Assembly (NCBI GenBank): GCA_020861055.1
Contig: JAJBTD010000221.1
Span: 1 to 7,511 of the forward strand
Direction of reading: 5' to 3'
DNA from: Clostridiales bacterium
GTDB taxonomy: Bacteria > Bacillota > Clostridia > Oscillospirales > Oscillospiraceae
Length of the DNA: 7,511 nucleotides
In this document: one piece after another, positions 1 through 5,071 of the stretch
Numbering within the stretch: the first letter of the stretch is position 1
Layout: each line of letters opens with the position of its first letter
Notes under the pieces: model-generated
What the model was told of the DNA's origin: nothing
Databases searched by the model: none
Seen by the model: only the letters and a program-made list of their open reading frames with translations
Translations under genes and position numbers: made by a program

Positions 1-125
1 GTTTAATTTAAGAGCCGATACTAATGAAAAACGCATTTTCGTGTCACTGTTTAGGTTCGACCCGATGCTGATGAAAAGCATCACCCATGTTAACGGTAAC
101 CGTGATTCAACTTCATACGCGAATG
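1..125. other. Non-coding flank beyond the recombinase; possible attachment-site region
   Basis: I see no convincing gene here. Two small inverted repeats are present: GATGCT/AGCATC at 64-69 and 77-82, and ACGGT/ACCGT at 93-97 and 99-103. Large serine recombinases often lie next to their attachment site, so one att half-site could be here, but no matching copy was found near 4150-4260 to support it. Confidence 0.3.
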
Positions 126-152
126 AGGCCAGAATTTGCTCAATTCTGGCCT
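126..152. terminator. Hairpin over the recombinase stop codon, terminator-like
   Basis: An 11-bp perfect stem (126-136 with 142-152) has a 5-base loop, and the recombinase stop codon (140-142) begins in that loop. The T-rich stretch TTTGTATAT follows on the plus strand. The minus-strand side, where recombinase transcription exits, has no T run. As an intrinsic terminator it therefore fits plus-strand transcripts entering from the left better, or it acts weakly in both directions. Confidence 0.5.
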
Positions 153-1852
153 TTGTATATGAACCGGTTCGTGATGCCGTTTTTGAACTGGATAGCGGTG
201 ACTCTGCCGTTCGTGACTTCGATGTGGTCCAGCGTCTGCCTCAGAAAGCCTTGCGGAACTTCGGGGTCGATGTTGCGGACCACTTTTTCATAGTCCATCG
301 TCCGGGAATTGAGAAGATTCTCGACCATAAGGAAATAGCTTGCTTTCTGGATCGTATCGTCCGTTGCCATTAGGGAGTCGGCGTCGTCCTTCGTCAGTTC
401 CGCAAGGCGGGCCTCTGCCTTTTTCACATCAGCGAGTATCTTCTCACGTTCGAGCAGGTAGTCCTTTTCGGACATGGCAGAATCCCCGTAAAGGTAGAGA
501 GCCTGGAGCCGTTTCAGAGCGGTTTCTCCACGGCGGCGTCGGTCGTTGAGCAGGGTTCGCTCATCAGCGCCTGGAGTCTCCTCTGATGGATGTGCAGACG
601 GGCGGTATTCCAGACCGGTCTTTCCTTCTTTGAGGATGGCAAGGAGTTCATTCAGGCCGCTGCTTTCGATGTAGTCCACCTCGACAAAAGGATCGCCGAC
701 AAGGAGACGGTTCTGGAGAGTCTTGGCGTTCAGCCGCTTAGCGAGAGAATCCGTGACGCGGAGTATGTTCGCCAGATAGCTGAAGACGAACGGGCCGAGA
801 GTGATGTCGCTCACGTATTTACTGGTACACTTCGCGGTATCGTTCCGCCTGTTCACACAGGAATATTGAGAAGGACGCCATCCGTTAGCTCTGCGGCGGT
901 CAAGGTTTGCGGCCATATTTCCGCCACACAGCCCGCACCTGCAAAGTCCGCCGAAGATGTGGACATTCTTCTTGACATACGAGTCTCCCTGTTTCGAGAC
1001 GCCGCGCCGATTGCGTTGGAGTACATACTGCATCCGGTCATATCGCACGTCATCAATGATGGCCGGGTGATGGTTCTCAATCTTAATCCACTCGGTTTCG
1101 TCGGTTTCACCGCGCACCCTTCCCCTCCGATGGCTGTTGTAAACATAGGTGCCTGTGCTGAATTTATTGGTGAGCAGGCCGTAAACGGTCGTGGCGGACC
1201 ATGAGTTACCGGCCCTGGTCTTCAGACCGATCTCGTTGAAATGTCTGGAAACATAGAGGATGGACTGCTTTTCCTCGTAGAGATCATAGGCCAGGAGGAT
1301 GAATTTTGCCTCATCCTGGTTGATAGAGAAGAGTTTTGTCTGCTTATCATAATCGTAGCCGTATGGGATGCGGCCACCGTTCCATTGACCGTTGTTTGCT
1401 CTGGAGAGCATGACGGCGGTTACACGTTCAGCAGTCATCTGGCGCTCCAACTCGGCGAAAACGAGGATGATCTTCAGCATGGCTTCGCCTATGGCGGAAC
1501 TGGTGTCAAAGCGTTCGTTTTTCGAGATGAAGGTGACGCCGAGATCCTTCAGTTCGGAGTACATGGCCGTGAAGTCGAGAAGGTTCCGGGAAATGCGGTC
1601 AATCTTCCAGACGAGGAGATGGGAAAACTCGCCGGTGCGTAGCCGGGCCATCATGACCTGGTAAGCAGGGCGGTCCGTATTCTTCGCGGAAAATCCGGGG
1701 TCCTCGAAAACCTCATAGTCGTCGATGCTGAGAACCATGTTTGCATAGGCGATCAACTCGCGGCGCTGTACCTGGAGCGAGTCCTTATCAATCTGCATGG
1801 CGGTAGAGACGCGGATATAGATCGCCACTTTCTGTTTGAGTACGTCGGGCAT
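140..1852 (-). CDS. Large serine recombinase (site-specific integrase)
   Basis: This 570-aa protein is likely to integrate and excise the element through a covalent serine-DNA intermediate. The resolvase/invertase catalytic domain spans about residues 8-155: YIRVST carries the catalytic Ser16, SAKNTDRPAY lies at 55-64, KIDRISR at 83-89 and the long helix around AELERQMTAER at 133-143. A recombinase domain follows (about 158-280, GGRIPYGYDY at 159-168). The zinc ribbon has Cys306 and Cys309 (CGLC), Cys332 and Cys342. A charged, coiled-coil-prone segment covers about 435-490. Length and domain order are typical of intact large serine recombinases, and no frameshift is seen. The ATG at 1852 is supported by an AGGAGGT ribosome site (1861-1867) eight bases upstream. 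No separate excisionase gene was recognised. Confidence 0.95.
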   Translation of the reverse strand: MPDVLKQKVAIYIRVSTAMQIDKDSLQVQRRELIAYANMVLSIDDYEVFEDPGFSAKNTDRPAYQVMMARLRTGEFSHLLVWKIDRISRNLLDFTAMYSELKDLGVTFISKNERFDTSSAIGEAMLKIILVFAELERQMTAERVTAVMLSRANNGQWNGGRIPYGYDYDKQTKLFSINQDEAKFILLAYDLYEEKQSILYVSRHFNEIGLKTRAGNSWSATTVYGLLTNKFSTGTYVYNSHRRGRVRGETDETEWIKIENHHPAIIDDVRYDRMQYVLQRNRRGVSKQGDSYVKKNVHIFGGLCRCGLCGGNMAANLDRRRANGWRPSQYSCVNRRNDTAKCTSKYVSDITLGPFVFSYLANILRVTDSLAKRLNAKTLQNRLLVGDPFVEVDYIESSGLNELLAILKEGKTGLEYRPSAHPSEETPGADERTLLNDRRRRGETALKRLQALYLYGDSAMSEKDYLLEREKILADVKKAEARLAELTKDDADSLMATDDTIQKASYFLMVENLLNSRTMDYEKVVRNIDPEVPQGFLRQTLDHIEVTNGRVTAIQFKNGITNRFIYKGQN

Positions 1853-1880
1853 TTTGTCTTACCTCCTGTCTTAATAAAAT

Positions 1881-1922
1881 CGTACAGACTGTCGGCAGTA
1901 AATCCTACGGACTGTCTGTACG
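1881..1922. repeat. 42-bp imperfect inverted repeat upstream of the recombinase
   Basis: The left arm CGTACAGACTGTC (1881-1893) and the right arm GACTGTCTGTACG (1910-1922) are inverted copies matching at 12 of 13 positions, with a 16-base centre. The arms also share the direct heptamer GACTGTC (1887-1893 and 1910-1916), 23 bp apart. A regulator-binding site is the simplest reading. A recombination site for the adjacent serine recombinase is an alternative, since such sites are imperfect dyads of about this size. Confidence 0.75.
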
Positions 1923-1935
1923 AATGTCTAACACT

Positions 1936-1972
1936 ATACCATAACCATAACCAAAACCATAACATAACAATA
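1936..1972. repeat. Short tandem ATAACC-like hexamer tract
   Basis: Units ATAACC (1941-1946), ATAACC (1947-1952) and AAAACC (1953-1958) are followed by two shortened ATAAC units (1959-1968). The tract is strongly strand-biased, with no G on the plus strand. It lies just upstream of the putative recombinase -10 box, so it occupies the -35 region. Confidence 0.6.
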
Positions 1973-2006
1973 AAAAGATTATAAATGCGCATCCGGAGCC
2001 TGCGCG

Positions 2007-3158
2007 TCACCCTTTGACGGCAGAGATAAAATCAGCTACGGCGGCTACGAAATCATCGGCATGGTCCAGCGTGTCCTGCATCCGGAAAAAGTAACTTCCG
2101 GTGTATTCATAGGGCGGCAGTTTGCAGCGATCCATATCGAGGTAGCTTCGCATGAAGTCAAAGAACGGGTCGGCCGATGATTTGTCTACGCCGTGCTTGC
2201 TGAGGAACTGCTTGACCCAGTAAGGCATGGAATATATGCCGGGATGCCCGTTCTGGATGGAGAGCGCGAATAAAGCATAATCGCCTCCGCCCAGAGAAAA
2301 GCGGAATGATAACTCGGCAGGTGACACTTGGACGTTGATACCATCGACGGTCGCGAGAGAATAAACGAACTCTGTTACCAGATCTGGATCAATGCCAGCA
2401 GCGTCGGCAAACACATTTATGAAGTCGAGTTCCGAGAGAGCGCGAGACTTGCTTCTGGCGGTCACTGGCGTATACACATTTCTCTCTATGGTTTCGGTTC
2501 TCGTAAGCAAGTGCGGAACAACGACTGTGGAGCCGTCCATCTGATAGATTTCCATTTCGGCCAGCGCAAGGTCGAAGGACATCGAGGCGTTGGAGCCGAT
2601 GAAATCAGCCAGATCATGTACGTTAGAACGGATGCCGTCACCTACGATCATCAGCAGGACGTGCCCGGAAGAAAGATTATGGTTTATGGTGTCCGTGAAG
2701 CGCGATTCATCACAGAATCTCAGGTAGCCAAGTTCTGCCATCTTATCAATCAGCCGGAAGCCCTGGCCCGTTGTCCGGAAGAAATAGTCCAGAGAAATTT
2801 CGTCGAGGGCAGAGCAATCCCAGGTCTGAACCTCTTTTGCATAATCGATGATCTGGGCGACGACCGTTCGACGGGCCTCCTGGTTGCGGAACAGTTTGGT
2901 CTCCACGATCACGATACCACCGGCGGGAGAGACGAAAAGGCAGTCTATATAGCCGGAACGGTTCGCGGAGACCTCTCTGCCAATGCACACAAGATTATCA
3001 TAGAGAGGACCGAAATCATCTGTAGGGAGCAGGAATGGGTTCGCCGCGAGGAGATCCTGGAGCCATAACTCGGTATAGCTCCCAGAGAGTAAATCCGTCC
3101 GGTCAATCCTGCTCGAATTGCCGCCGGGATCGACCAGAACAATAGGCCGCGCCCTCAA
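2007..3158 (-). CDS. PD-(D/E)XK nuclease-like protein of unknown role, TTG start
   Basis: This is a 383-aa soluble protein. The N-terminal part has the pattern of the PD-(D/E)XK nuclease fold: Glu30 in SYTELWLQDLL, Asp72 in GYIDCLFV, Glu86-Thr-Lys88 in IVIVETKLF, and Gln102 in QIIDYA. All expected catalytic positions are kept, so it may be active. A conserved-looking middle segment (about 165-220, LLMIVGDGIR to VVVPHLLTRTE) precedes a C-terminal region (about 240-383) that I do not recognise. The TTG start at 3158 overlaps the repressor stop (TTGA, 4 bases) and has a GGAGA ribosome site seven bases upstream; no good ATG lies near. The two genes are probably translationally coupled. A function in defence, superinfection exclusion or element control is possible but is inferred from context only. 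No HExxH motif is present, so it is not an ImmA-type protease. Confidence 0.85.
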   Translation of the reverse strand: MRARPIVLVDPGGNSSRIDRTDLLSGSYTELWLQDLLAANPFLLPTDDFGPLYDNLVCIGREVSANRSGYIDCLFVSPAGGIVIVETKLFRNQEARRTVVAQIIDYAKEVQTWDCSALDEISLDYFFRTTGQGFRLIDKMAELGYLRFCDESRFTDTINHNLSSGHVLLMIVGDGIRSNVHDLADFIGSNASMSFDLALAEMEIYQMDGSTVVVPHLLTRTETIERNVYTPVTARSKSRALSELDFINVFADAAGIDPDLVTEFVYSLATVDGINVQVSPAELSFRFSLGGGDYALFALSIQNGHPGIYSMPYWVKQFLSKHGVDKSSADPFFDFMRSYLDMDRCKLPPYEYTGSYFFRMQDTLDHADDFVAAVADFISAVKG

Positions 3159-3517
3159 GATCTGTCTCCACAGATGTTGGGCCTGTTCTCCGGAAGGTAC
3201 TTAGAGAGAACAGCTTGGACCACACGGCGGTCATCCGGAGAAGCGAGGGAGTACAGTTCTGCAAAGTCCTGTATTTCCTGCGGGAGTACGTCGAACTTTT
3301 CGCCGTTCAGTCCGAGGAGCCAGTCCACAGAGACGGAGAAGTATTCGGCGAGGCGGACGACATATTTGAGATCGGGGTCGCGGGCGCCGGAGAGGTAGCG
3401 AGACATGGTTGCCGGGGTGACGTTGACGTCCGCAGCCACGTCCTTAATAAGCCTGCCCCTGGCGTCTATGAGCGCCCTGAGATTATTCTGAAAAGCGGTA
3501 AAATCAATATCGGTCAT
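3155..3517 (-). CDS. XRE-family repressor, CI/ImmR-like
   Basis: This 120-aa protein has an N-terminal helix-turn-helix domain (about residues 9-68; recognition region VTPATMSRYLSGARDPD at 33-49, then VVRLAEYFSVSVDWLLGL). The tail of about 50 residues has no LexA/S24 peptidase domain. It probably binds operators in the 3518-3690 divergent region and holds the Cro-side promoter off. It lacks a self-cleaving domain, so SOS-type autocleavage is unlikely and relief would need another trigger. The ATG at 3517 has an AAAGGAG ribosome site about seven bases upstream, and a good minus-strand promoter lies at 3560-3588. It is the first gene of an operon with the nuclease-like gene, and probably with the recombinase downstream. 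Confidence 0.88.
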   Translation of the reverse strand: MTDIDFTAFQNNLRALIDARGRLIKDVAADVNVTPATMSRYLSGARDPDLKYVVRLAEYFSVSVDWLLGLNGEKFDVLPQEIQDFAELYSLASPDDRRVVQAVLSKYLPENRPNICGDRS

Positions 3518-3559
3518 GAAGATGCTCCTTTCCGTTTGGTTAAGCGGTTTTTCCAGTAT

Positions 3560-3588
3560 AGTATATCCTCAGATTTTGAGAGTTGCAA
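3560..3588 (-). promoter_or_regulatory. Promoter of the repressor operon
   Basis: Read on the minus strand, a -35 box TTGCAA (3583-3588) is followed by a 17-bp spacer and the -10 box TATACT (3560-3565). The expected start near 3553 gives a leader of about 36 bases to the repressor ATG. A second TATACT lies at 3555-3560. A GGTTAA half-operator at 3538-3543 lies in the leader and might allow autoregulation, but its partner half is poor. Confidence 0.7.
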
Positions 3589-3618
3589 TAAAAAAACGAG
3601 GAAAATCCAAAAAATCTA

Positions 3619-3647
3619 TTGACATTGACCGACTGGTCAAGTATAAT
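3619..3647 (+). promoter_or_regulatory. Consensus promoter of the Cro-like gene
   Basis: The sequence shows TTGACA (3619-3624), a 17-bp spacer and TATAAT (3642-3647), a perfect sigma-A consensus. The expected start near 3654 gives a leader of about 37 bases. So strong a promoter in a switch region must normally be repressed, and the operator that fills its spacer fits that. Confidence 0.88.
3625..3640. promoter_or_regulatory. Palindromic operator O1 inside the promoter spacer
   Basis: TTGACC-GACT-GGTCAA is an inverted repeat with perfect 6-bp arms and a 4-base centre, lying exactly between the -35 and -10 boxes. A repressor bound here would block RNA polymerase. A further GGTCAA half-site lies at 3657-3662, close to the predicted transcription start. 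Confidence 0.8.
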
Positions 3648-3690
3648 AAAAATAAAGGTCAACCCTTGCACTACAGAAAGAGGTGAGCAG

Positions 3691-3909
3691 ATGAAAACCA
3701 ATGAAATTAGGGCGGCGCGTATCAGACTTGGTATCAGCAGCGCCGACATGGCACGAAGCCTGGGCGTTTCTGATGAAGCATACCGCCGGAAGGAACGAGG
3801 CGACACAAGGATCAAGGCTGATGATGTACCGATCATTGCCGAGAAGCTGCAACTGACGCCTCAGCAGGTCAATGACTTTATTTTTGATGGTAAGTTACCA
3901 ATCGGTTAA
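3691..3909 (+). CDS. Small XRE-family protein, Cro-like
   Basis: This 72-aa protein is almost entirely one helix-turn-helix domain: IRAARIRLGISSADMARSLG (6-25), VSDEAYRRKERGDTRIKADD (26-45) and IIAEKLQLTPQQVNDFIFDG (48-67). The ending DFIFDGKLP resembles that of other small phage regulators in Firmicutes. The ATG at 3691 is chosen because an AGAGGTGA ribosome site (3679-3686) sits just upstream; a longer frame opening at 3619 would start inside the promoter. It is transcribed divergently from the repressor and probably competes for the same operators to commit the element to excision or lytic expression. Its stop codon lies inside operator O2. Confidence 0.85.
   Translation: MKTNEIRAARIRLGISSADMARSLGVSDEAYRRKERGDTRIKADDVPIIAEKLQLTPQQVNDFIFDGKLPIG
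3894..3909. promoter_or_regulatory. Operator-like 16-mer O2 at the end of the Cro-like gene
   Basis: GTTACCAATCGGTTAA overlaps the last codons and stop of the Cro-like gene. It matches the 16-mer at 3951-3966 at 14 of 16 positions and has the same N6-N4-N6 layout as O1. An AAAGGTC partial site follows at 3913-3919. Confidence 0.55.
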
Positions 3910-3950
3910 TTCAAAGGTCGGTGCTGGTATTTCTATTTTTTTGTCCGAAA

Positions 3951-3966
3951 GTTACCAACCGGTCAA
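3951..3966. promoter_or_regulatory. Operator-like 16-mer O3 before the third regulator
   Basis: GTTACCAACCGGTCAA is followed by GT, so it shares GGTCAAGT with O1 (3635-3642). It lies 49 bases upstream of the truncated regulator's ATG. No convincing -35/-10 pair is seen around it, although TAATTATAG at 3985-3993 is AT-rich enough to hold a -10. Confidence 0.55.
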
Positions 3967-4014
3967 GTCAAATTGATTATGTGGTAATTATAGGCGAAGC
4001 GGAGGTGAGAATAA

Positions 4015-4158
4015 ATGGCTCGTGGAGCAACAAAAGCCAGCGGCAATGTATGGTATGAAGCCCGAATGGAGGCCGCAAAGACGGACCAGAGGCTCCTCAG
4101 CAGAGAGGGCGCGGCGGAAAGAGCCAACATGTCCGTTGATGCCATGTTTATCGCTTAA
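4015..4158 (+). pseudogene. N-terminal fragment of a phage/ICE-type XRE regulator (47 aa)
   Basis: The frame begins MARGATKASGNVWYEARMEA and continues to SREGAAERANMSVDA at 30-44, then stops after four more residues. From memory of the family, a start like MARG-T-ASGNV-YEARMEAA followed by SREGAAE opens longer phage or ICE helix-turn-helix regulators, so this copy ends inside the DNA-binding domain. A very good ribosome site, GGAGGTGA (4001-4008), is kept six bases before the ATG, which argues for a real gene start. No continuation of the domain is apparent in the other two frames downstream, so a deletion or recombination junction near 4140-4160 is likelier than a point frameshift. It was probably the third gene of the plus-strand early operon. 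Confidence 0.65.
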
Positions 4159-4198
4159 TATCCAAATCGCACGAATGGTAAACTACACTGGATGTTCA

Positions 4199-4229
4199 AG
4201 ACCGGCGGGGTTCTCAGCCCCGCCGGTCT
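4199..4229 (+). terminator. Strong hairpin at the element/host junction, terminator-like
   Basis: A perfect 12-bp GC-rich stem (4199-4210 with 4218-4229) encloses a 7-base loop. A T run occurs only about 11 bases after the stem (4240-4245), so it is not a textbook intrinsic terminator. It may still end transcripts from the element or from a lost host gene before the two-component operon. A tRNA T-arm was considered and discarded, because the stem is too long and the loop lacks the conserved purine. Confidence 0.5.
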
Positions 4230-4267
4230 ATTTGCCCACTTTTTTATTGACCTTTGTGCTGACGCTC

Positions 4268-4296
4268 TTTCCTCTGCCCCGAAAAACAGGTATAAT
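4268..4296 (+). promoter_or_regulatory. Possible basal promoter of the two-component operon
   Basis: A perfect -10 TATAAT (4291-4296) has a weak -35, TTTCCT (4268-4273), 17 bp upstream. It lies just before the regulator box at 4312-4344 and could give basal expression, with the downstream promoter giving induced expression. A better -35 (TTGACC, 4247-4252) is too far away to pair with it. Confidence 0.35.
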
Positions 4297-4311
4297 GGAA
4301 AACAGAGTGAT

Positions 4312-4344
4312 TTTCATCTTCCCTTCATGTTGGGATGATATCAT
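4312..4344 (+). promoter_or_regulatory. Response-regulator box and promoter of the two-component operon
   Basis: Direct half-sites TTTCAT (4312-4317) and CTTCAT (4323-4328) are 5 bp apart. A 10-bp gap and the -10 box TATCAT (4339-4344) follow. The half-sites cover the -35 position, which has no consensus -35, as in activator-dependent OmpR-family promoters. The same layout recurs before the lipoprotein gene at 6446-6478. The inference is autoactivation by the regulator encoded downstream. Confidence 0.7.
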
Positions 4345-4396
4345 AGCATGGAACCGGCCTGCGCCGGGTAAATCGACCGTAAAAGGAGGTACATCC

Positions 4397-5071
4397 ATGC
4401 GGATACTGGTGGTAGAGGACGAGCCGAAGCTCAACGAGCTGATCGTCAAACGGCTCCAAATGGAGCATTACAGTGTAGACGCCTGCTTGAACGGCAGGGA
4501 GGCCATGGACTACCTGGCCTGTGCGGAGTATGACGCCGTGGTACTGGACATCATGCTCCCTGGCGCCAATGGCTTTGAGGTGCTGAAAAGCATCCGGGCA
4601 AGACAGGACCGCACCCCGGTTCTGTTTCTTACCGCTTTAGACACTATCGACGATCGGGTGGCGGGGCTGGACGCCGGGGCGGACGACTACTTGGTTAAGC
4701 CCTTCGCATTTGACGAACTGCTGGCCCGGCTCCGGGTGATGATCCGCCGGAGTGGGGGCCATGTGAGCAATGTGTTCACCCTGGCGGACCTGACGGTGGA
4801 CTGCGACGCCCGCCAGGTCACTCGTGGCGGGGAGAACATTCCGCTCTCCAGCCGGGAGTTTGCCATTCTGGAGTATCTCATCCGCAACGCCGGAAAGGTG
4901 CTCTCCCGGGACAAGATCGGTCTCCATGTGTGGAACTACGACTATGAGGGGGGCTCCAACATTGTGGACGTGTACATCCGTTACCTGCGGAAAAAGCTGG
5001 ACGAGGGCCACGCTCCCAAGCTGATCCACACCGTCCGGGGAGCGGGCTATGTGCTGAGGGCGGACGAATGA
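4397..5071 (+). CDS. OmpR/PhoB-family response regulator
   Basis: This 224-aa cytoplasmic transcription factor is activated by phosphorylation from the adjacent kinase. The receiver domain spans about 1-118: acidic pair Glu8-Asp9, phospho-acceptor Asp51 in VVLDIMLPG, Thr79 in FLTA and Lys101 in VKPF. The winged-helix DNA-binding domain spans about 126-222 (LSSREFAILEYLIRNAGKVLS at 150-170, VDVYIRYLRKKL at 190-201, IHTVRGAGYVL at 210-220). All key residues are present. The ATG at 4397 has an AAAGGAGGT ribosome site (4382-4390) six bases upstream; the same frame is open farther upstream but that part is not protein-like. It overlaps the kinase gene by 4 bases (ATGA). The paired upstream boxes suggest that it controls its own operon and the lipoprotein gene. 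Confidence 0.96.
   Translation: MRILVVEDEPKLNELIVKRLQMEHYSVDACLNGREAMDYLACAEYDAVVLDIMLPGANGFEVLKSIRARQDRTPVLFLTALDTIDDRVAGLDAGADDYLVKPFAFDELLARLRVMIRRSGGHVSNVFTLADLTVDCDARQVTRGGENIPLSSREFAILEYLIRNAGKVLSRDKIGLHVWNYDYEGGSNIVDVYIRYLRKKLDEGHAPKLIHTVRGAGYVLRADE

Larger units (their letters stand above)
1853..2006 (-). promoter_or_regulatory. Recombinase leader with a long inverted repeat and ATAACC-type repeats
   Basis: This gap separates the recombinase from the nuclease-like gene. It holds the recombinase ribosome site (1861-1867), a 42-bp inverted repeat (1881-1922) and a run of ATAACC-like hexamers (about 1936-1972). On the minus strand a possible -10, TATAGT, lies at 1933-1938, with only a weak -35 (TTATGG at 1957-1962, 18-bp spacer). 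If that promoter is used, the inverted repeat would start a few bases after the transcription start. It could then act as an operator or as an RNA hairpin in the leader. Near 1987-2005 a short GCGCA/TGCGC stem followed on the minus strand by a T-rich stretch could weakly terminate the upstream operon. Confidence 0.4.
1..4158. mobile_element. End of a prophage/ICE-like element, probably truncated on the right
   Basis: The order is recombinase, accessory gene and repressor on the minus strand, then a Cro-like gene and a third small regulator on the plus strand. This is the usual integration plus lysogeny-switch end of Firmicutes prophages and ICEs. The left boundary is not resolved: serine-recombinase attachment sites share only a short core, and only about 125 bases lie beyond the recombinase. 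The right boundary is placed near 4140-4160, where the third regulator breaks off and host-like, GC-richer sequence begins. No capsid, portal, relaxase or replication gene is visible, so the unit is either a deletion remnant or a very small element. Confidence 0.6.

Noticed and set aside
41..373. Plus-strand open frame of 110 codons at the left edge
   Set aside because: It mostly lies antisense to the recombinase C-terminus, has no ribosome site and no recognisable domain.
590..1642. Long plus-strand open frames antisense to the recombinase
   Set aside because: They mirror the codon structure of an intact recombinase gene and lack start signals.
2328..3068. 246-codon plus-strand open frame
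   Set aside because: It is antisense to the nuclease-like gene, which has catalytic motifs, a ribosome site and operon context; this frame has none.
4205..4225. tRNA T-arm at the junction (a common integration target)
   Set aside because: The loop TTCTCAG lacks the conserved purine after TTC, the stem is 12 bp and no anticodon or acceptor arms are found.
4022..4396. Upstream extension of the response-regulator frame
   Set aside because: It crosses the truncated regulator, the hairpin and two promoters and is not protein-like. The ATG at 4397 has a strong ribosome site and matches the family start.
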